DNA of 64,000 nt from Qipengyuania_C sp046254955 (GTDB lineage Bacteria > Pseudomonadota > Alphaproteobacteria > Sphingomonadales > Sphingomonadaceae): assembly GCF_046254955.1 (NCBI RefSeq), contig NZ_JBJXRG010000001.1, positions 1-64,000 of the forward strand, in the 5' to 3' direction. Within the stretch, counting starts at the first letter, position 1, and every line of letters starts with the position of its first letter. The notes below the pieces were generated by a model. It did no database searches. It saw only the letters and a list, made by a program, of their open reading frames with translations, and was not told where the DNA came from. Shown here piece after piece: positions 46,520 to 54,688 of the stretch. The translations under genes and the position numbers were made by a program.

Positions 46520-46538
46520 TCCAATTTATTCAATTTAG
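46520..46538. promoter_or_regulatory. Putative LysR boxes before the TonB receptor
   Basis: TCCAATTTATT (46520-46530) is followed by a second partial box CAATTTAG (46531-46538). It lies 64 bases upstream of the receptor ATG, and matches the boxes flanking lysR. Confidence 0.6.
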
Positions 46539-46612
46539 AATTTGATAAATGATTTTAATCCCATTGACCCGCTTCATCATTGCGCTGACAAGCGCCGAGG
46601 ATGACTCGAATT

Positions 46613-46622
46613 TGTCCGGACA
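46613..46622. promoter_or_regulatory. Putative operator for the UTRA GntR regulator
   Basis: The perfect palindrome TGTCCGGACA is identical to the site at 60035-60044, which lies 63 bases before the UTRA GntR start. Placement before the MFS gene suggests shared control. Confidence 0.65.
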
Positions 46623-46624
46623 TT

Positions 46625-46634
46625 TGGTATACCA
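46625..46634. promoter_or_regulatory. Putative operator for the FCD GntR regulator
   Basis: The palindrome TGGTATACCA (with one further T on the left, TTGGTATACCA) is the core of the twin sites at 22859-22890. It is two bases from the TGTCCGGACA palindrome, so the two GntR proteins would bind side by side or compete. Confidence 0.7.
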
Positions 46635-46728
46635 TGTGTGATAGGCGAGCAAGCCGTCCCCCTCTCTCTCCGTTAAAACCGGAGAAATTGTGTGGCCATT
46701 TTGCCGCACCGCCTGGTTAGGGATTTGA

Positions 46729-48063
46729 ATGACAGAAGCCGCAGCGAATACCGAGAAGCCTTGGCCCTCCGCGGGAGCCGGCTGGTTCCTCGTCATCATG
46801 CTGACGATTGCCTACATCTTCAGCTTCGTTGACCGCTACATTCTCGGCCTGCTGGTCGAGCCGATCAAGGCTGAGTTCGAGCTCACCGATATCGAGATCG
46901 GCTGGCTGCTCAGCGCATTCACGATCATCTACGGCTTTGTCGGCATTTTCATGGGCTGGCTGATTGATCGCGGCCGCAGGGTCTGGATTGTATCGATCGG
47001 CATCGCCCTTTGGTCCGCAGCGACTGTCGCCACCGGCTTGGCCAAGAATTTCGTCCAGCTTTTCATTGCCCGAATGAGCGTGGGTGTTGGCGAGGCGACG
47101 CTCAGCCCCGCGACATTCTCCATGATCGGAGATGCCTTCCCGCCCGAAAAGCGCGGTAAGCCAATCGCTTTCTACTCCAGCGCGCTGCCCGTGGGTGCCG
47201 GTATCGCATCGCTACTAAGCGCGGGGATCATTGCCTGGGCTGCATCGGGCGGAAGCCAGTCATTGCCATTCTTTGGTGAGCTCTCGCCTTGGCGCTTTAC
47301 CCTTATCGTGGTCGGCCTTCCCGGCATCATTCTGGCGCTCGGCTTCCTGTTCATGAAAGAACCCGTCCGCCGCCCGGTGCCGGTATCACAAGATACTGTC
47401 ACCGGCAGCGGCTTCGGCGATGCCTTGCGCTACCTCTGGAAGAACTTCGCACTTTATGCGGGCGTGATCCTGGTCGTCTGCGCGATGACGGCGATGGCCT
47501 ATAGCCAGGGCCTGCTGCCCTCTACTTTCGAGCGTACTTGGGGCTGGAGCGCGCAGAAGTATGCGCTGATCAATGGCATCGCGCTGCTGATTATCGGCCC
47601 GATCAACATGATGATTTTCGGCGCCTTGTCCGACCGGCAGAGCGCCAAGGGCATTATCGATGCACCGCTCAAGATCCTTTATATCGGCTTCTTCATCATG
47701 ATCCCTTCGGGCGTAATCCCCTACTTCATGCCGTCGGCTGAGCTTGCCTATGCAGTGCTGTGCATCAACACAGTCGGTATCGGCATTGTCTCTGCCATCG
47801 GAGTGACGGCGCTGCTGGCCATCACCCCATCGCAAATCCGCGGCCAGATCGTGGCGCTGTATTATCTGGGCATCAGCTGGTTCGGCTCGCTTGGCCCGAT
47901 CGTGACGGGATACCTCTCCAACCTCGTATTCGGCGAAGAGAACCTGCGATATGCCGTAGCGATGGTGCCGATCATCTTCGCGATCCTGCCGCTGGCGCTC
48001 ATGCCGATGACCCGGCGGCTCTATCGCGAGCAGCTGGCCCGGCTCGGCGTCGCCAAATCCTGA
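46729..48063 (+). CDS. MFS transporter, spinster-like
   Basis: A 444-residue 12-helix transporter. FVDRYILGLLVEPIKAEFELTDIEIGWL and GWLIDRGRR mirror the island's other spinster-type MFS (25974-27284), so the two may import related compounds. Helices are clear throughout. It is the first gene of a forward operon with an exported SnoaL-like protein and an AhpD-like protein, behind the composite control region. Confidence 0.92.
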   Translation: MTEAAANTEKPWPSAGAGWFLVIMLTIAYIFSFVDRYILGLLVEPIKAEFELTDIEIGWLLSAFTIIYGFVGIFMGWLIDRGRRVWIVSIGIALWSAATVATGLAKNFVQLFIARMSVGVGEATLSPATFSMIGDAFPPEKRGKPIAFYSSALPVGAGIASLLSAGIIAWAASGGSQSLPFFGELSPWRFTLIVVGLPGIILALGFLFMKEPVRRPVPVSQDTVTGSGFGDALRYLWKNFALYAGVILVVCAMTAMAYSQGLLPSTFERTWGWSAQKYALINGIALLIIGPINMMIFGALSDRQSAKGIIDAPLKILYIGFFIMIPSGVIPYFMPSAELAYAVLCINTVGIGIVSAIGVTALLAITPSQIRGQIVALYYLGISWFGSLGPIVTGYLSNLVFGEENLRYAVAMVPIIFAILPLALMPMTRRLYREQLARLGVAKS

Positions 48064-48071
48064 CAGACATA

Positions 48072-49103
48072 ATGAGACAAACCATGCGCATCTTGCTCCT
48101 TCCGCTCATTGCAATGGCCATGCCGGCGCAGGCACAAACGCCGCTTACGCCGGGCATCTGGACCAATGTCGAGGATCGCTCCTTCGCCGAGGAAGAAGGG
48201 CGCGAGACGCCGCCCGAAATGGCATTCCGAATCGCGGATGACGGGCGCTGGCAGCCGATCGATGCGTTCGGTGAAGCGCAGGCAGACTGGCAGTCGATCC
48301 CCCTCCCCGGCCTGAACAAGCGTAGCGGTGGCGGATGGGAAGTGAGCGGCAGCGAACTGCGCCTTGCCCGCCCGTTCAAATGCTGGTTCTCGGTGAGAAA
48401 ATTTGCCGCAAAGCCGGATGGTAGCGACGACTGGTCTTTCCAGAATAATCTCGCGGTCTTCGATCAGGGCGGCAAGGTAAAAGTCGGCGGCGGCGATGCG
48501 CCCGAAGCAACTATGCGGCTGCGCAATGTGACTTGGGCGAAGGGCAGCTCCAATGCCCCGTCGCTGGTAATCTACGCACACCGAGACCATGCCGAGCGGG
48601 CAACGTCCTACAGCTGGGCAGGACCCGATTCCGATCGCGTGGGTCTCAATCTGCGCTGGCTGCAGGGCAGCTGCACGCGCGACGATGAGGCAATGGGCGC
48701 GACCGCAGAAAGTCTCGCCGCGGCAGGGGCCGAATGGAACGCCGCCTTGCAGGCTCAGGACTGGAAAGCCCTGCGCGCACTCTACTCCGACGATGTCTGG
48801 CTGATGACCGACAAGGCCCCGGCCTTGAAGGATGCCGACGCGATCGTACGCTACCTGCGCCGCTTCGCCGATCAGGGTGCCAAGACCAGCTTCGAATTCG
48901 AGCCGGAAGACGTGCAAGTCGACTACCCCTATGGTTTTGTCACTTCGCCCTATCGCATGGCCGTTCAGGTACCAGGACGCGATGAGCCTATCCGCTCTGC
49001 CGGCCGCGCCTTGCTGATCTACAAGTGGCAAGACGGCGGCTGGAAGCTGTGGCGCGACATGGACAACACCACGCCTGACGTCACGCTGGATGAAACCGAA
49101 TGA
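48072..49103 (+). CDS. Exported protein with C-terminal SnoaL/DUF4440-like domain
   Basis: 343 residues from ATG at 48072, with a second ATG at 48084. The signal MRILLLPLIAMAMPAQAQ gives a periplasmic protein. The first about 200 residues are an unrecognised beta-rich domain (LTPGIWTNVEDRSF, FKCWFSVRKFA). The last about 120 are NTF2-like: WNAALQAQDWKALRALYSDDVWLMTDKAPAL and GRALLIYKWQDGGWKLWRDMDN. The N-terminal domain may bind a ligand; the reaction is unknown. Confidence 0.75.
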   Translation: MRQTMRILLLPLIAMAMPAQAQTPLTPGIWTNVEDRSFAEEEGRETPPEMAFRIADDGRWQPIDAFGEAQADWQSIPLPGLNKRSGGGWEVSGSELRLARPFKCWFSVRKFAAKPDGSDDWSFQNNLAVFDQGGKVKVGGGDAPEATMRLRNVTWAKGSSNAPSLVIYAHRDHAERATSYSWAGPDSDRVGLNLRWLQGSCTRDDEAMGATAESLAAAGAEWNAALQAQDWKALRALYSDDVWLMTDKAPALKDADAIVRYLRRFADQGAKTSFEFEPEDVQVDYPYGFVTSPYRMAVQVPGRDEPIRSAGRALLIYKWQDGGWKLWRDMDNTTPDVTLDETE

Positions 49104-49690
49104 CACGCATTGCTCCGCTAGCTCCAGCCGATGCCTTCGGCGGCGATGAGAACGCCGAGTTCGCGCGCAATCTCATGGGCTATATTCCCAACTCTGTGCT
49201 CACCATGGCGCATTGGCCTGAGTTGCTGACGGCATTCCGCGACCTTGTGAGCACAATCTACGGCGACAGCGAAATCGACAATGCCACCAAGAGGTTAATC
49301 GGTCATGCGACAAGCCTCGCCGCAGGGTGCCGCTATTGCCAGGCTCACACCGCGCATGGAGCAAGCGAGCAAGGCGTACCGCAAGCGAAGATTGACGCGC
49401 TCTACGATTTCGAAAGTAGCGATGCGTTCTCTGAGGCCGAAAAGGCGCTGCTCTCGCTCGCATTCGCTGCCGGTGGGCAGCCCAACCGCGCAACCGATAC
49501 GCATTTCGAACGCTTGCGCGAACACTATAGCGAGCGCCAGCAGGTCGAGATAATGGCAGTGATCGCCATGTTCGGTTTCCTCAATCGCTGGAACGACACG
49601 CTGGCGACCGATCTCGAGGACATTCCCACCGCCTTCGCCGAGGCTAAGCTGGCCCCGCATGGTTGGGAGGCCGGGGCGCACAAATCCTGA
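49100..49690 (+). CDS. Carboxymuconolactone decarboxylase/AhpD-family protein
   Basis: A 196-residue all-helical AhpD-fold protein. The redox or catalytic motif CRYCQAHT gives Cys77 and Cys80 with His83. DNATKRLIGHATSLAAG precedes it as in peroxidase-related CMD proteins. It may reduce a peroxide produced by the flavin enzyme or act on a lactone. ATGA overlap with the previous gene. Confidence 0.88.
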   Translation: MTRIAPLAPADAFGGDENAEFARNLMGYIPNSVLTMAHWPELLTAFRDLVSTIYGDSEIDNATKRLIGHATSLAAGCRYCQAHTAHGASEQGVPQAKIDALYDFESSDAFSEAEKALLSLAFAAGGQPNRATDTHFERLREHYSERQQVEIMAVIAMFGFLNRWNDTLATDLEDIPTAFAEAKLAPHGWEAGAHKS

Positions 49691-49705
49691 TTGGTTTACG
49701 GCGCG

Positions 49706-50173
49706 CTACTGGGCCATCCGGTAATACAACTCTGTCAGGTACAGGGGCGCAGCGTCGGGCACCTCGCACCATCCAGTGAGACACCACTCGCCGCCCTGCT
49801 CTTCCCACAAACTAAGCACGTGGTTCCAACCCGCCATCGCCTTGCCCGCGTGCCGGAAGCGCGCTCCATTGGCATCGGTCGCGTCAGGCCGGAAACCGAT
49901 TTTCCAGTCCATTTTACAGCTGACCAGACGCGCTGGACCGGGAATGCCGAGATCCTGCACGTCAGTGAATGTGAGTTCCGCGCCTTCATGCAGCCCTTCG
50001 TTGCCGCGCCAATAGGACAGCAGGTCGTCAAACGCCGTGAAAACGGCAGCGACTTCTTCGGCCTTGTAGAAATGGAAACTCTCTTGCGCCCAGAAACCGG
50101 CAATGCCGTCCGTGGCTAAGTTCGCCCAGGCCTGCGAATAGCCGTCAAAGCGCGCGGCTATATCCTCAGCCAT
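49706..50173 (-). CDS. NTF2/SnoaL-like protein
   Basis: A 155-residue small alpha+beta-barrel protein: FDGYSQAWANLATDGIAGFW at the start and FRHAGKAMAGWNHVLSLWEEQGGEWCLTGW later match NTF2-like polyketide-cyclase/ketosteroid-isomerase-type folds. No catalytic residue is certain. It is the last gene of the long minus-strand operon, overlaps the YciI-like gene by eight bases and converges with the AhpD gene. Confidence 0.8.
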   Translation of the reverse strand: MAEDIAARFDGYSQAWANLATDGIAGFWAQESFHFYKAEEVAAVFTAFDDLLSYWRGNEGLHEGAELTFTDVQDLGIPGPARLVSCKMDWKIGFRPDATDANGARFRHAGKAMAGWNHVLSLWEEQGGEWCLTGWCEVPDAAPLYLTELYYRMAQ

Positions 50174-50477
50174 TTTTCCAGGCCGCCCCGCCTACCCAGT
50201 CTCCGGCCACACCAAGGAACTGTTCGCAGCGAATCGATTGCCATACGCCCGCACCGAAATAGGGATCTGCCTCGAACATTTCCCGCGTATCTGCCTCGTC
50301 TGAAGCCTTGATCACAAGCAGCGAACCTATGGTCTTGTCACCCTGCTTGAGCGGGCCGGCGACCGCGAAGGAATCGATATGGTCTTCGACATGGGAGAGA
50401 TGCTCGGTCAGTAGCTTCTTGCGCAGCGCCGTGCCCTGCTCACCATCACGGCAATAGAATGCGTAGAGCGGCATCAT
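50166..50477 (-). CDS. YciI-family protein
   Basis: 103 residues from ATG at 50477, overlapping the upstream stop. The text YAFYCRDGEQGTALRKKLLTEHLSHVEDHIDSFAVAGPL and MFEADPYFGAGVWQSIRCEQF is typical of YciI-like ferredoxin-fold proteins, with His in HLSHVE and Asp in EADPY as conserved site residues. Some relatives are muconolactone isomerase-like or dehydrochlorinases. The frame extends upstream to 50543, but that part lies inside the preceding gene. Confidence 0.82.
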   Translation of the reverse strand: MMPLYAFYCRDGEQGTALRKKLLTEHLSHVEDHIDSFAVAGPLKQGDKTIGSLLVIKASDEADTREMFEADPYFGAGVWQSIRCEQFLGVAGDWVGGAAWKNG

Positions 50478-51235
50478 TCGTTCTCCTGCGGCGGGGTAAA
50501 TACCAGCGGATCGACAGCCACACCTGTTTCGACCTCGCGCCAATAGACCGTGTTACTCTTCACGCCGTCGTAGAAAAGCGTCACTTCTCGCGCCTGGACC
50601 CAGCCGCTTTCGGGAAGGCGGACGAAGTCGTCGTAGGTTCGCTCGTGCCAGCCGCGCGGACTGTCAAACCCAATGTAGCGGATGAAACCGCTGGCGGTAT
50701 CGAAGCCGAACAGCGTCCTCTGGCCTTGCAGATCGATGATCCGCACCAGCTCGACCATGTGGCCTGAGATGTCGCGCGGTGGCGCGCGCTCAAGCGTAAA
50801 GCCTTCGTTCAATGCCGAGCGGATGATCCCGAAGCCGAAATTGGTCGCCCAATAGGCATCCGCCTGCGCTTTGGGCAGGATACCGTCCTGCGTCCAGGTG
50901 GTCTCACCATCATAACCAACTTCGAAGATGACGCGATCGCCGGACTTCGCTACGATCCGCACCTTGCCGTCGGCGCCATGCGCCACAGTGCGGCCGGGAT
51001 CCATCTCGCGCCACATCCGATAATCATCCGCACACGAACGCACCTCACCGGTCTTCGGATCGTAGAATTCGGCGTGGCCCGAGAGTACCAATGTGCCTGG
51101 ATCGAGCCAGTGATCGCCGCCATGCGCAGCCAGCGCACGCTCTATAATGGCGCGCGGCGAAGGCGGCTCATCTGCGATTGTCGGCGCAGCGAAGCTCACG
51201 CACACCGAAGCAAGGCACAAGAGCAAAGCCCTCAT
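50474..51235 (-). CDS. Exported LolA-like protein of unknown function
   Basis: A 253-residue protein with signal MRALLLCLASVCVSFAAPTIA. The body is beta-rich: ALAAHGGDHWLDPGTLVLSGHAEFYDPKTG, VGYDGETTWTQDG, ELVRIIDLQGQRTLFGFDTASGFIRYIGF. This resembles the half-barrel fold of LolA/outer-membrane lipoprotein-sorting domains, which often bind lipophilic ligands. No enzymatic motif seen. It lies inside the minus-strand catabolic operon, overlapping the VOC stop by one base. Confidence 0.72.
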   Translation of the reverse strand: MRALLLCLASVCVSFAAPTIADEPPSPRAIIERALAAHGGDHWLDPGTLVLSGHAEFYDPKTGEVRSCADDYRMWREMDPGRTVAHGADGKVRIVAKSGDRVIFEVGYDGETTWTQDGILPKAQADAYWATNFGFGIIRSALNEGFTLERAPPRDISGHMVELVRIIDLQGQRTLFGFDTASGFIRYIGFDSPRGWHERTYDDFVRLPESGWVQAREVTLFYDGVKSNTVYWREVETGVAVDPLVFTPPQENE

Positions 51236-52131
51236 CAGGCGATTTCCACCAATTCCAGCAACTCACCGGCAGGGCCCAGCGTGGTCGCGCTGCGCTTGCC
51301 GGCATAGATCGCGCCATCACGCAAGGCAGGCGCTTCGATCCACTTAAGATCGCAGGCATCGAGATCTTTCACCGCGAGGCTCACCAGCGAATTGCCGGGC
51401 GGGAGCTGGCCATCTGCGCGCGGTCGCGGCTTTGCCTGGTCGGGAAAGTCATCGACTTCGACGATCGGCATCCGGTCCTTCTGCACCATGGTGATAGAGG
51501 ACTGCGTTTCGGGCGGCAGCCCGAAGGCATTGTTAATCATCGAATAGGCGATCACATAGGTCTCGCCCTCATCCAGGCCAAGCTTTGTCCGATACCATTC
51601 GACCGTGCTTTCGCGATCGGGCGTCGCGAGGATCACAATGAAGATATGATCCATCTGCGATCCCGCCTTGGGCAGGTCGCTCGTCGGCGTGTTGGAACGC
51701 ACCTCATTGAAGTAGAGCATTTCCTTGCCTGTCCCATGCACCTGCATGGCCACGAAGTAGGGCATGCCGGGGATTTCCTTCGGCTCGCCGACAATGTCGA
51801 ACCCGCCGCCAGCGATGCGGTCCGGCCAGCCGAAGACATCGAGGCAAGTGATCTCGTAGCTGCCCCACCCGTAGGTGGTTGTGGGTACGAAACTCTCGGG
51901 GATCGGCTGCTCGACCAGGCGGTAAAAGCAATGCGCGCCGCTACTCGGTCGCAGGGTGACCATGCGTGATTTCGCATTGCCCGGGCAGCCCCAGCTACCG
52001 GCCAGCTCCTCGCCGACCCAGCCATCCTCTACCAGCTCGAAACCGAGCCGCTCGCGATAGTCCTCCAGAGCCGTATCGATATCCGGCACCGCCACGATGC
52101 CTCCGATGATCGTTCCCTGCTTCATCGTCAT
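51235..52131 (-). CDS. Two-domain VOC-family protein
   Basis: A 298-residue cytoplasmic protein with two glyoxalase-like halves. The first has IIGGIVAVPDIDTALEDYRERLGFELVEDGWVG. The second starts near residue 150 with DHIFIVILATPDRESTVEWYRTKLG. A metal-type Glu is seen near the C-terminus (AGELLELVEIA). It may be a dioxygenase, isomerase or lyase of the pathway. ATG at 52131 overlaps the crotonase stop by four bases; a further ATG is at 52125. Confidence 0.8.
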   Translation of the reverse strand: MTMKQGTIIGGIVAVPDIDTALEDYRERLGFELVEDGWVGEELAGSWGCPGNAKSRMVTLRPSSGAHCFYRLVEQPIPESFVPTTTYGWGSYEITCLDVFGWPDRIAGGGFDIVGEPKEIPGMPYFVAMQVHGTGKEMLYFNEVRSNTPTSDLPKAGSQMDHIFIVILATPDRESTVEWYRTKLGLDEGETYVIAYSMINNAFGLPPETQSSITMVQKDRMPIVEVDDFPDQAKPRPRADGQLPPGNSLVSLAVKDLDACDLKWIEAPALRDGAIYAGKRSATTLGPAGELLELVEIA

Positions 52132-52883
52132 TTTCCGAACTCCGGTTTGCGTTTCTCGACAAAGGCTGAAGTGCCCTCGGCAAAATCGGAGAGGGTGAAT
52201 GCCTCGCCGAATATGCGCAGTGTCGCTTCATCGTCTTCGACCTGCCCGTCGAGCACGCGGCGGACGAACTTCTTGGTTTCCTTGATCGAGTGCGGGCTCG
52301 CAGCGAGGATCGCCTCGGCAAGCTCTGCTGGCTCGTCAGCGATCATTTCGATCAGGCCGATCCGCTGCGCCTCGTCGGCATCCAGGAGGGAGCCAGTGTA
52401 GAGGATTCGCTTGGCCTGCCCCGGCCCAACCAGATCGGTCAGCAGTTTCACGTCGTGAAGCGGATATACGAGGCCCAGCTTGGCAGGCGTAATCCCGAAG
52501 CGCGCCTTGGCTGTCGCGACCCGCAGGTCGCATGCGAGCGCCAGTCCGCAGCCGCCGCCGACACAGTCGCCTTCAACGAATGCGATCGTCGGCAAAATAA
52601 AGCGCGCGAGTTCATGCTGGACGCGGTTGATCGCCGCCTGGTTCGCTGCGCGCCACTGCGGGTCATCCTTGTTGGCGAGCAGCTCCTTGATATCGGCGCC
52701 GGCGCAGAACGGCCCGGGCTCGGCAGCGCGCAGGATCAAGAGCCGTAGCCGGTCATTTGCAGCGATCTGCCGCAGCAAGCTCGGCAGTTGCTGCCACATC
52801 TCCATGTTGAAAGCGTTGCGCTTGTCCGCCCGGTCGATCAGAAGGTGAGCCGTCTGGCCCTCGATTTCGAGGCGCAGCGTCAT
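52128..52883 (-). CDS. Crotonase-fold protein lacking both hydratase glutamates
   Basis: 251 residues from ATG at 52883 (ATGA overlap). The crotonase text is clear: ADKRNAFNMEMW, PFCAGADIKEL (oxyanion hole) and FVEGDCVGGGCGLALACDL. At the place of the first catalytic Glu of rat-type enoyl-CoA hydratase (GGGCELA) there is Gly113, and at the second (QPE) Pro133 in GITPAKLG. A simple hydratase role is therefore unlikely; it may be an isomerase, hydrolase or ring-cleaving crotonase. The frame is open further upstream but only inside the next gene. Confidence 0.88.
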   Translation of the reverse strand: MTLRLEIEGQTAHLLIDRADKRNAFNMEMWQQLPSLLRQIAANDRLRLLILRAAEPGPFCAGADIKELLANKDDPQWRAANQAAINRVQHELARFILPTIAFVEGDCVGGGCGLALACDLRVATAKARFGITPAKLGLVYPLHDVKLLTDLVGPGQAKRILYTGSLLDADEAQRIGLIEMIADEPAELAEAILAASPHSIKETKKFVRRVLDGQVEDDEATLRIFGEAFTLSDFAEGTSAFVEKRKPEFGK

Positions 52884-53761
52884 GCCGGGTGGTTTTCCAT
52901 GAAGTGATCGGCGATCGCCTTGCGCGTGGTGATCCAGACATCGTCGTGGTCGCGCACGTGGCGGAAGAACTCTTCCAGCGCCCAGATCCGCCCCGGCCTG
53001 CCGATGATCCGCAGATGTAAGCCGAGGCTCATCATCTTGGGATTGCCGCGCGCGCCTTCGCGATAGAGCTGGTCGAAATTGGACTTGGCGTAATCGAGCC
53101 ACTGATGCGGCGTGAGCGCCGGATCGGTCCACATCTTCATGTCGTTGCTGTCGAGCTGGTAGGGCACGATGCACATCGGCTTCCCTCCAGGGCTGCCGGG
53201 CCCGGTGCTCTTATCCCAGAAGGGGACGTCACCCGAGTAATCGTCCATGTGGTAGGTGAAGCCTTCTTCGGACAGCAGCCGCCGCGTGTTGTCGGTAAGG
53301 AGGTAGCGCGACAGCCAGCCATAGGGGCGAACACCGCAGGTTTTCTCAATACTCTCGACCGCCTTGCGGATGAACTCGCGTTCCTGATCCTCATCCATCT
53401 TGAACTGGTGTACCCAGCGCCAGCCATGGCTGATCGGCTCATGGCCCAAATCGACAATTGTCTCGGCAATTTCGGGGTGATTCTCGAGGCTGAGCGCAGC
53501 GACGGTCCAGCTCGCCATCATTTCGTATTTGCGCAGCAGGGCGACGATGCGCGGCGCACCAGCCTTGATCCCGTAGAGATAGTTCGACTCGTTCGAGTAA
53601 TTGCGCATCTTCGATTTCACGAAGACACCCAGCTCGTCGACCGGCTCCATCCCTCGGTCGCCCCGCGCGATGGTCATCTCGCTGCCTTCCTCGACATTGA
53701 CCACGACGCTCAGCGCCATCTTGGCGTTGTCCGGCCAGTCGATCCGTTCTTCTTGTATCAT
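52880..53761 (-). CDS. Polysaccharide-deacetylase-fold hydrolase, PuuE (allantoinase)-like
   Basis: 293 residues from ATG at 53761, with AAGGAACC just upstream. ALSVVVNVEEGSEMT resembles the NYEEGSE phrase of PuuE-type allantoinases and cyclic imide hydrolases, and EPISHGWRWVHQF matches the SHGWRW metal-ligand motif. These NodB-fold enzymes open cyclic ureides or imides. With the oxoprolinase-like and amidase genes it suggests C-N ring or amide cleavage. An upstream in-frame ATG at 53818 would run into the inverted repeat and is less likely. Confidence 0.88.
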   Translation of the reverse strand: MIQEERIDWPDNAKMALSVVVNVEEGSEMTIARGDRGMEPVDELGVFVKSKMRNYSNESNYLYGIKAGAPRIVALLRKYEMMASWTVAALSLENHPEIAETIVDLGHEPISHGWRWVHQFKMDEDQEREFIRKAVESIEKTCGVRPYGWLSRYLLTDNTRRLLSEEGFTYHMDDYSGDVPFWDKSTGPGSPGGKPMCIVPYQLDSNDMKMWTDPALTPHQWLDYAKSNFDQLYREGARGNPKMMSLGLHLRIIGRPGRIWALEEFFRHVRDHDDVWITTRKAIADHFMENHPA

Positions 53762-53789
53762 AAGGTTCCTTGCTCGCTCACGCTCGGGA

Positions 53790-53874
53790 GGTTCCGGCCC
53801 TCTCGCCCTCCCAACCACCCGATAGCGTGGCTGTCATCAACTCGGGTGGTTGGGAGGGCGAGAGGGCCGGAACC
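53790..53874. repeat. Perfect 32-base inverted repeat between SDR and PuuE-like genes
   Basis: Arms 53790-53821 and 53843-53874 are exact reverse complements (GGTTCCGGCCCTCTCGCCCT and on). They are separated by a 21-base loop. It starts 13 bases after the SDR stop and ends about 30 bases before the PuuE-like start. No T-run follows it, so it is not a standard intrinsic terminator. It may be a genomic REP/MITE-like element, an mRNA-stability hairpin or a small terminator. Confidence 0.9.
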
Positions 53875-53886
53875 GGATACCGTAAA

Positions 53887-54687
53887 CTAGTGCATCTCCT
53901 CGCCGCCGCTCACGTTCAGCGCCTCACCGGTCACATAGAATGCCTCATCGCTCGCCAGCCACAGGCAGGCCGCGGCGGTGTCGCTCGGCAAACCAGGGCG
54001 GCCCATCGGGTTCTTGGCGCTCATGTTTTCGAGATAGGCCTCGACCGTGTCGAACCCCAGCAGCTTCGAGAAATACTCGTTCTGCTCCGCGCCCAGTGCG
54101 GTGGTGACATGGTTCGGGCACACGGCGTTGACGGTGATGCCGTGCGCGCCCAACTCGACTGCGCTGGCCCGTGTGAGGCCCACCATGCCGTGCTTCGATG
54201 AGACATAGGCGGGCAGGTGCGGGAAGCCCGTTTTCGCGGCTTGCGAGGCGATGTTGATGATCCGTCCGCCTTTGCCTTGCTCAACCATCTGCCGCGCCGC
54301 AGCCTGCGAGCAATAGAAAGCGCCAGAAAGATTCACCGCTATCACCTGATCCCATTCGTCCGCAGTATCGACTTCGAGGATGGGCTTCATCTTGAAGCCG
54401 ATCCCGGCATTGTTGACGAGAATGTCGACCCCGCCGAATGCATCGGTCGCCTGGGCGATCAGGTTCCGGCACTGCTCCACGTCGGACACATTGCAGGCCA
54501 CCGTGGCGACTTGCGCCCCGCGACCGCGCAGTTCTTCAGCGACCTCTTCGGCCTCATCGTCGATCACTAAGTCCGATACCACACAGTTGGCTTTCTCGTT
54601 CGCAAAGGCCTGCAGAACTCCTTGCCCGAGGCCCTTGTGCTTGCCCGATCCCGTAACGACGATTGTCTTGCCGACAAACTTGCTCAT
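53887..54687 (-). CDS. SDR-family oxidoreductase
   Basis: A 266-residue SDR. The cofactor loop is the variant VVTGSGKHKGLGQGV (extra residues in TGxxxGxG), NNAGIGFKM follows, then catalytic Ser (IASQAAKTG) and Tyr-x-x-x-Lys in YVSSK. NVSGGEEMH ends the protein. Likely oxidises a secondary alcohol or hydroxyacyl intermediate. A 1-base gap separates it from the HapK-like gene upstream. Confidence 0.9.
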   Translation of the reverse strand: MSKFVGKTIVVTGSGKHKGLGQGVLQAFANEKANCVVSDLVIDDEAEEVAEELRGRGAQVATVACNVSDVEQCRNLIAQATDAFGGVDILVNNAGIGFKMKPILEVDTADEWDQVIAVNLSGAFYCSQAAARQMVEQGKGGRIINIASQAAKTGFPHLPAYVSSKHGMVGLTRASAVELGAHGITVNAVCPNHVTTALGAEQNEYFSKLLGFDTVEAYLENMSAKNPMGRPGLPSDTAAACLWLASDEAFYVTGEALNVSGGEEMH

Positions 54688-54688
54688 C

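Larger units (their letters stand above)
46457..46728. promoter_or_regulatory. Composite control region between TonB receptor and MFS genes
   Basis: This 272-base divergent gap is AT-rich near the TonB side. It holds one copy each of the motifs found next to the three regulator genes of the island: TCCAATTTA (46520-46528), TGTCCGGACA (46613-46622) and TGGTATACCA (46625-46634). The last two are two bases apart and about 95-115 bases before the MFS ATG. Confidence 0.75.

Noticed and set aside
52884..53174. N-terminal extension of the crotonase gene
   Set aside because: It overlaps the PuuE-like gene in another frame and is Arg/His-rich; ATG 52883 matches the family start.
53790..53874. CRISPR-like or transposon end interpretation of the 32-base inverted repeat
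   Set aside because: There are only two arms, no spacers, no transposase and no target duplication that I could see.
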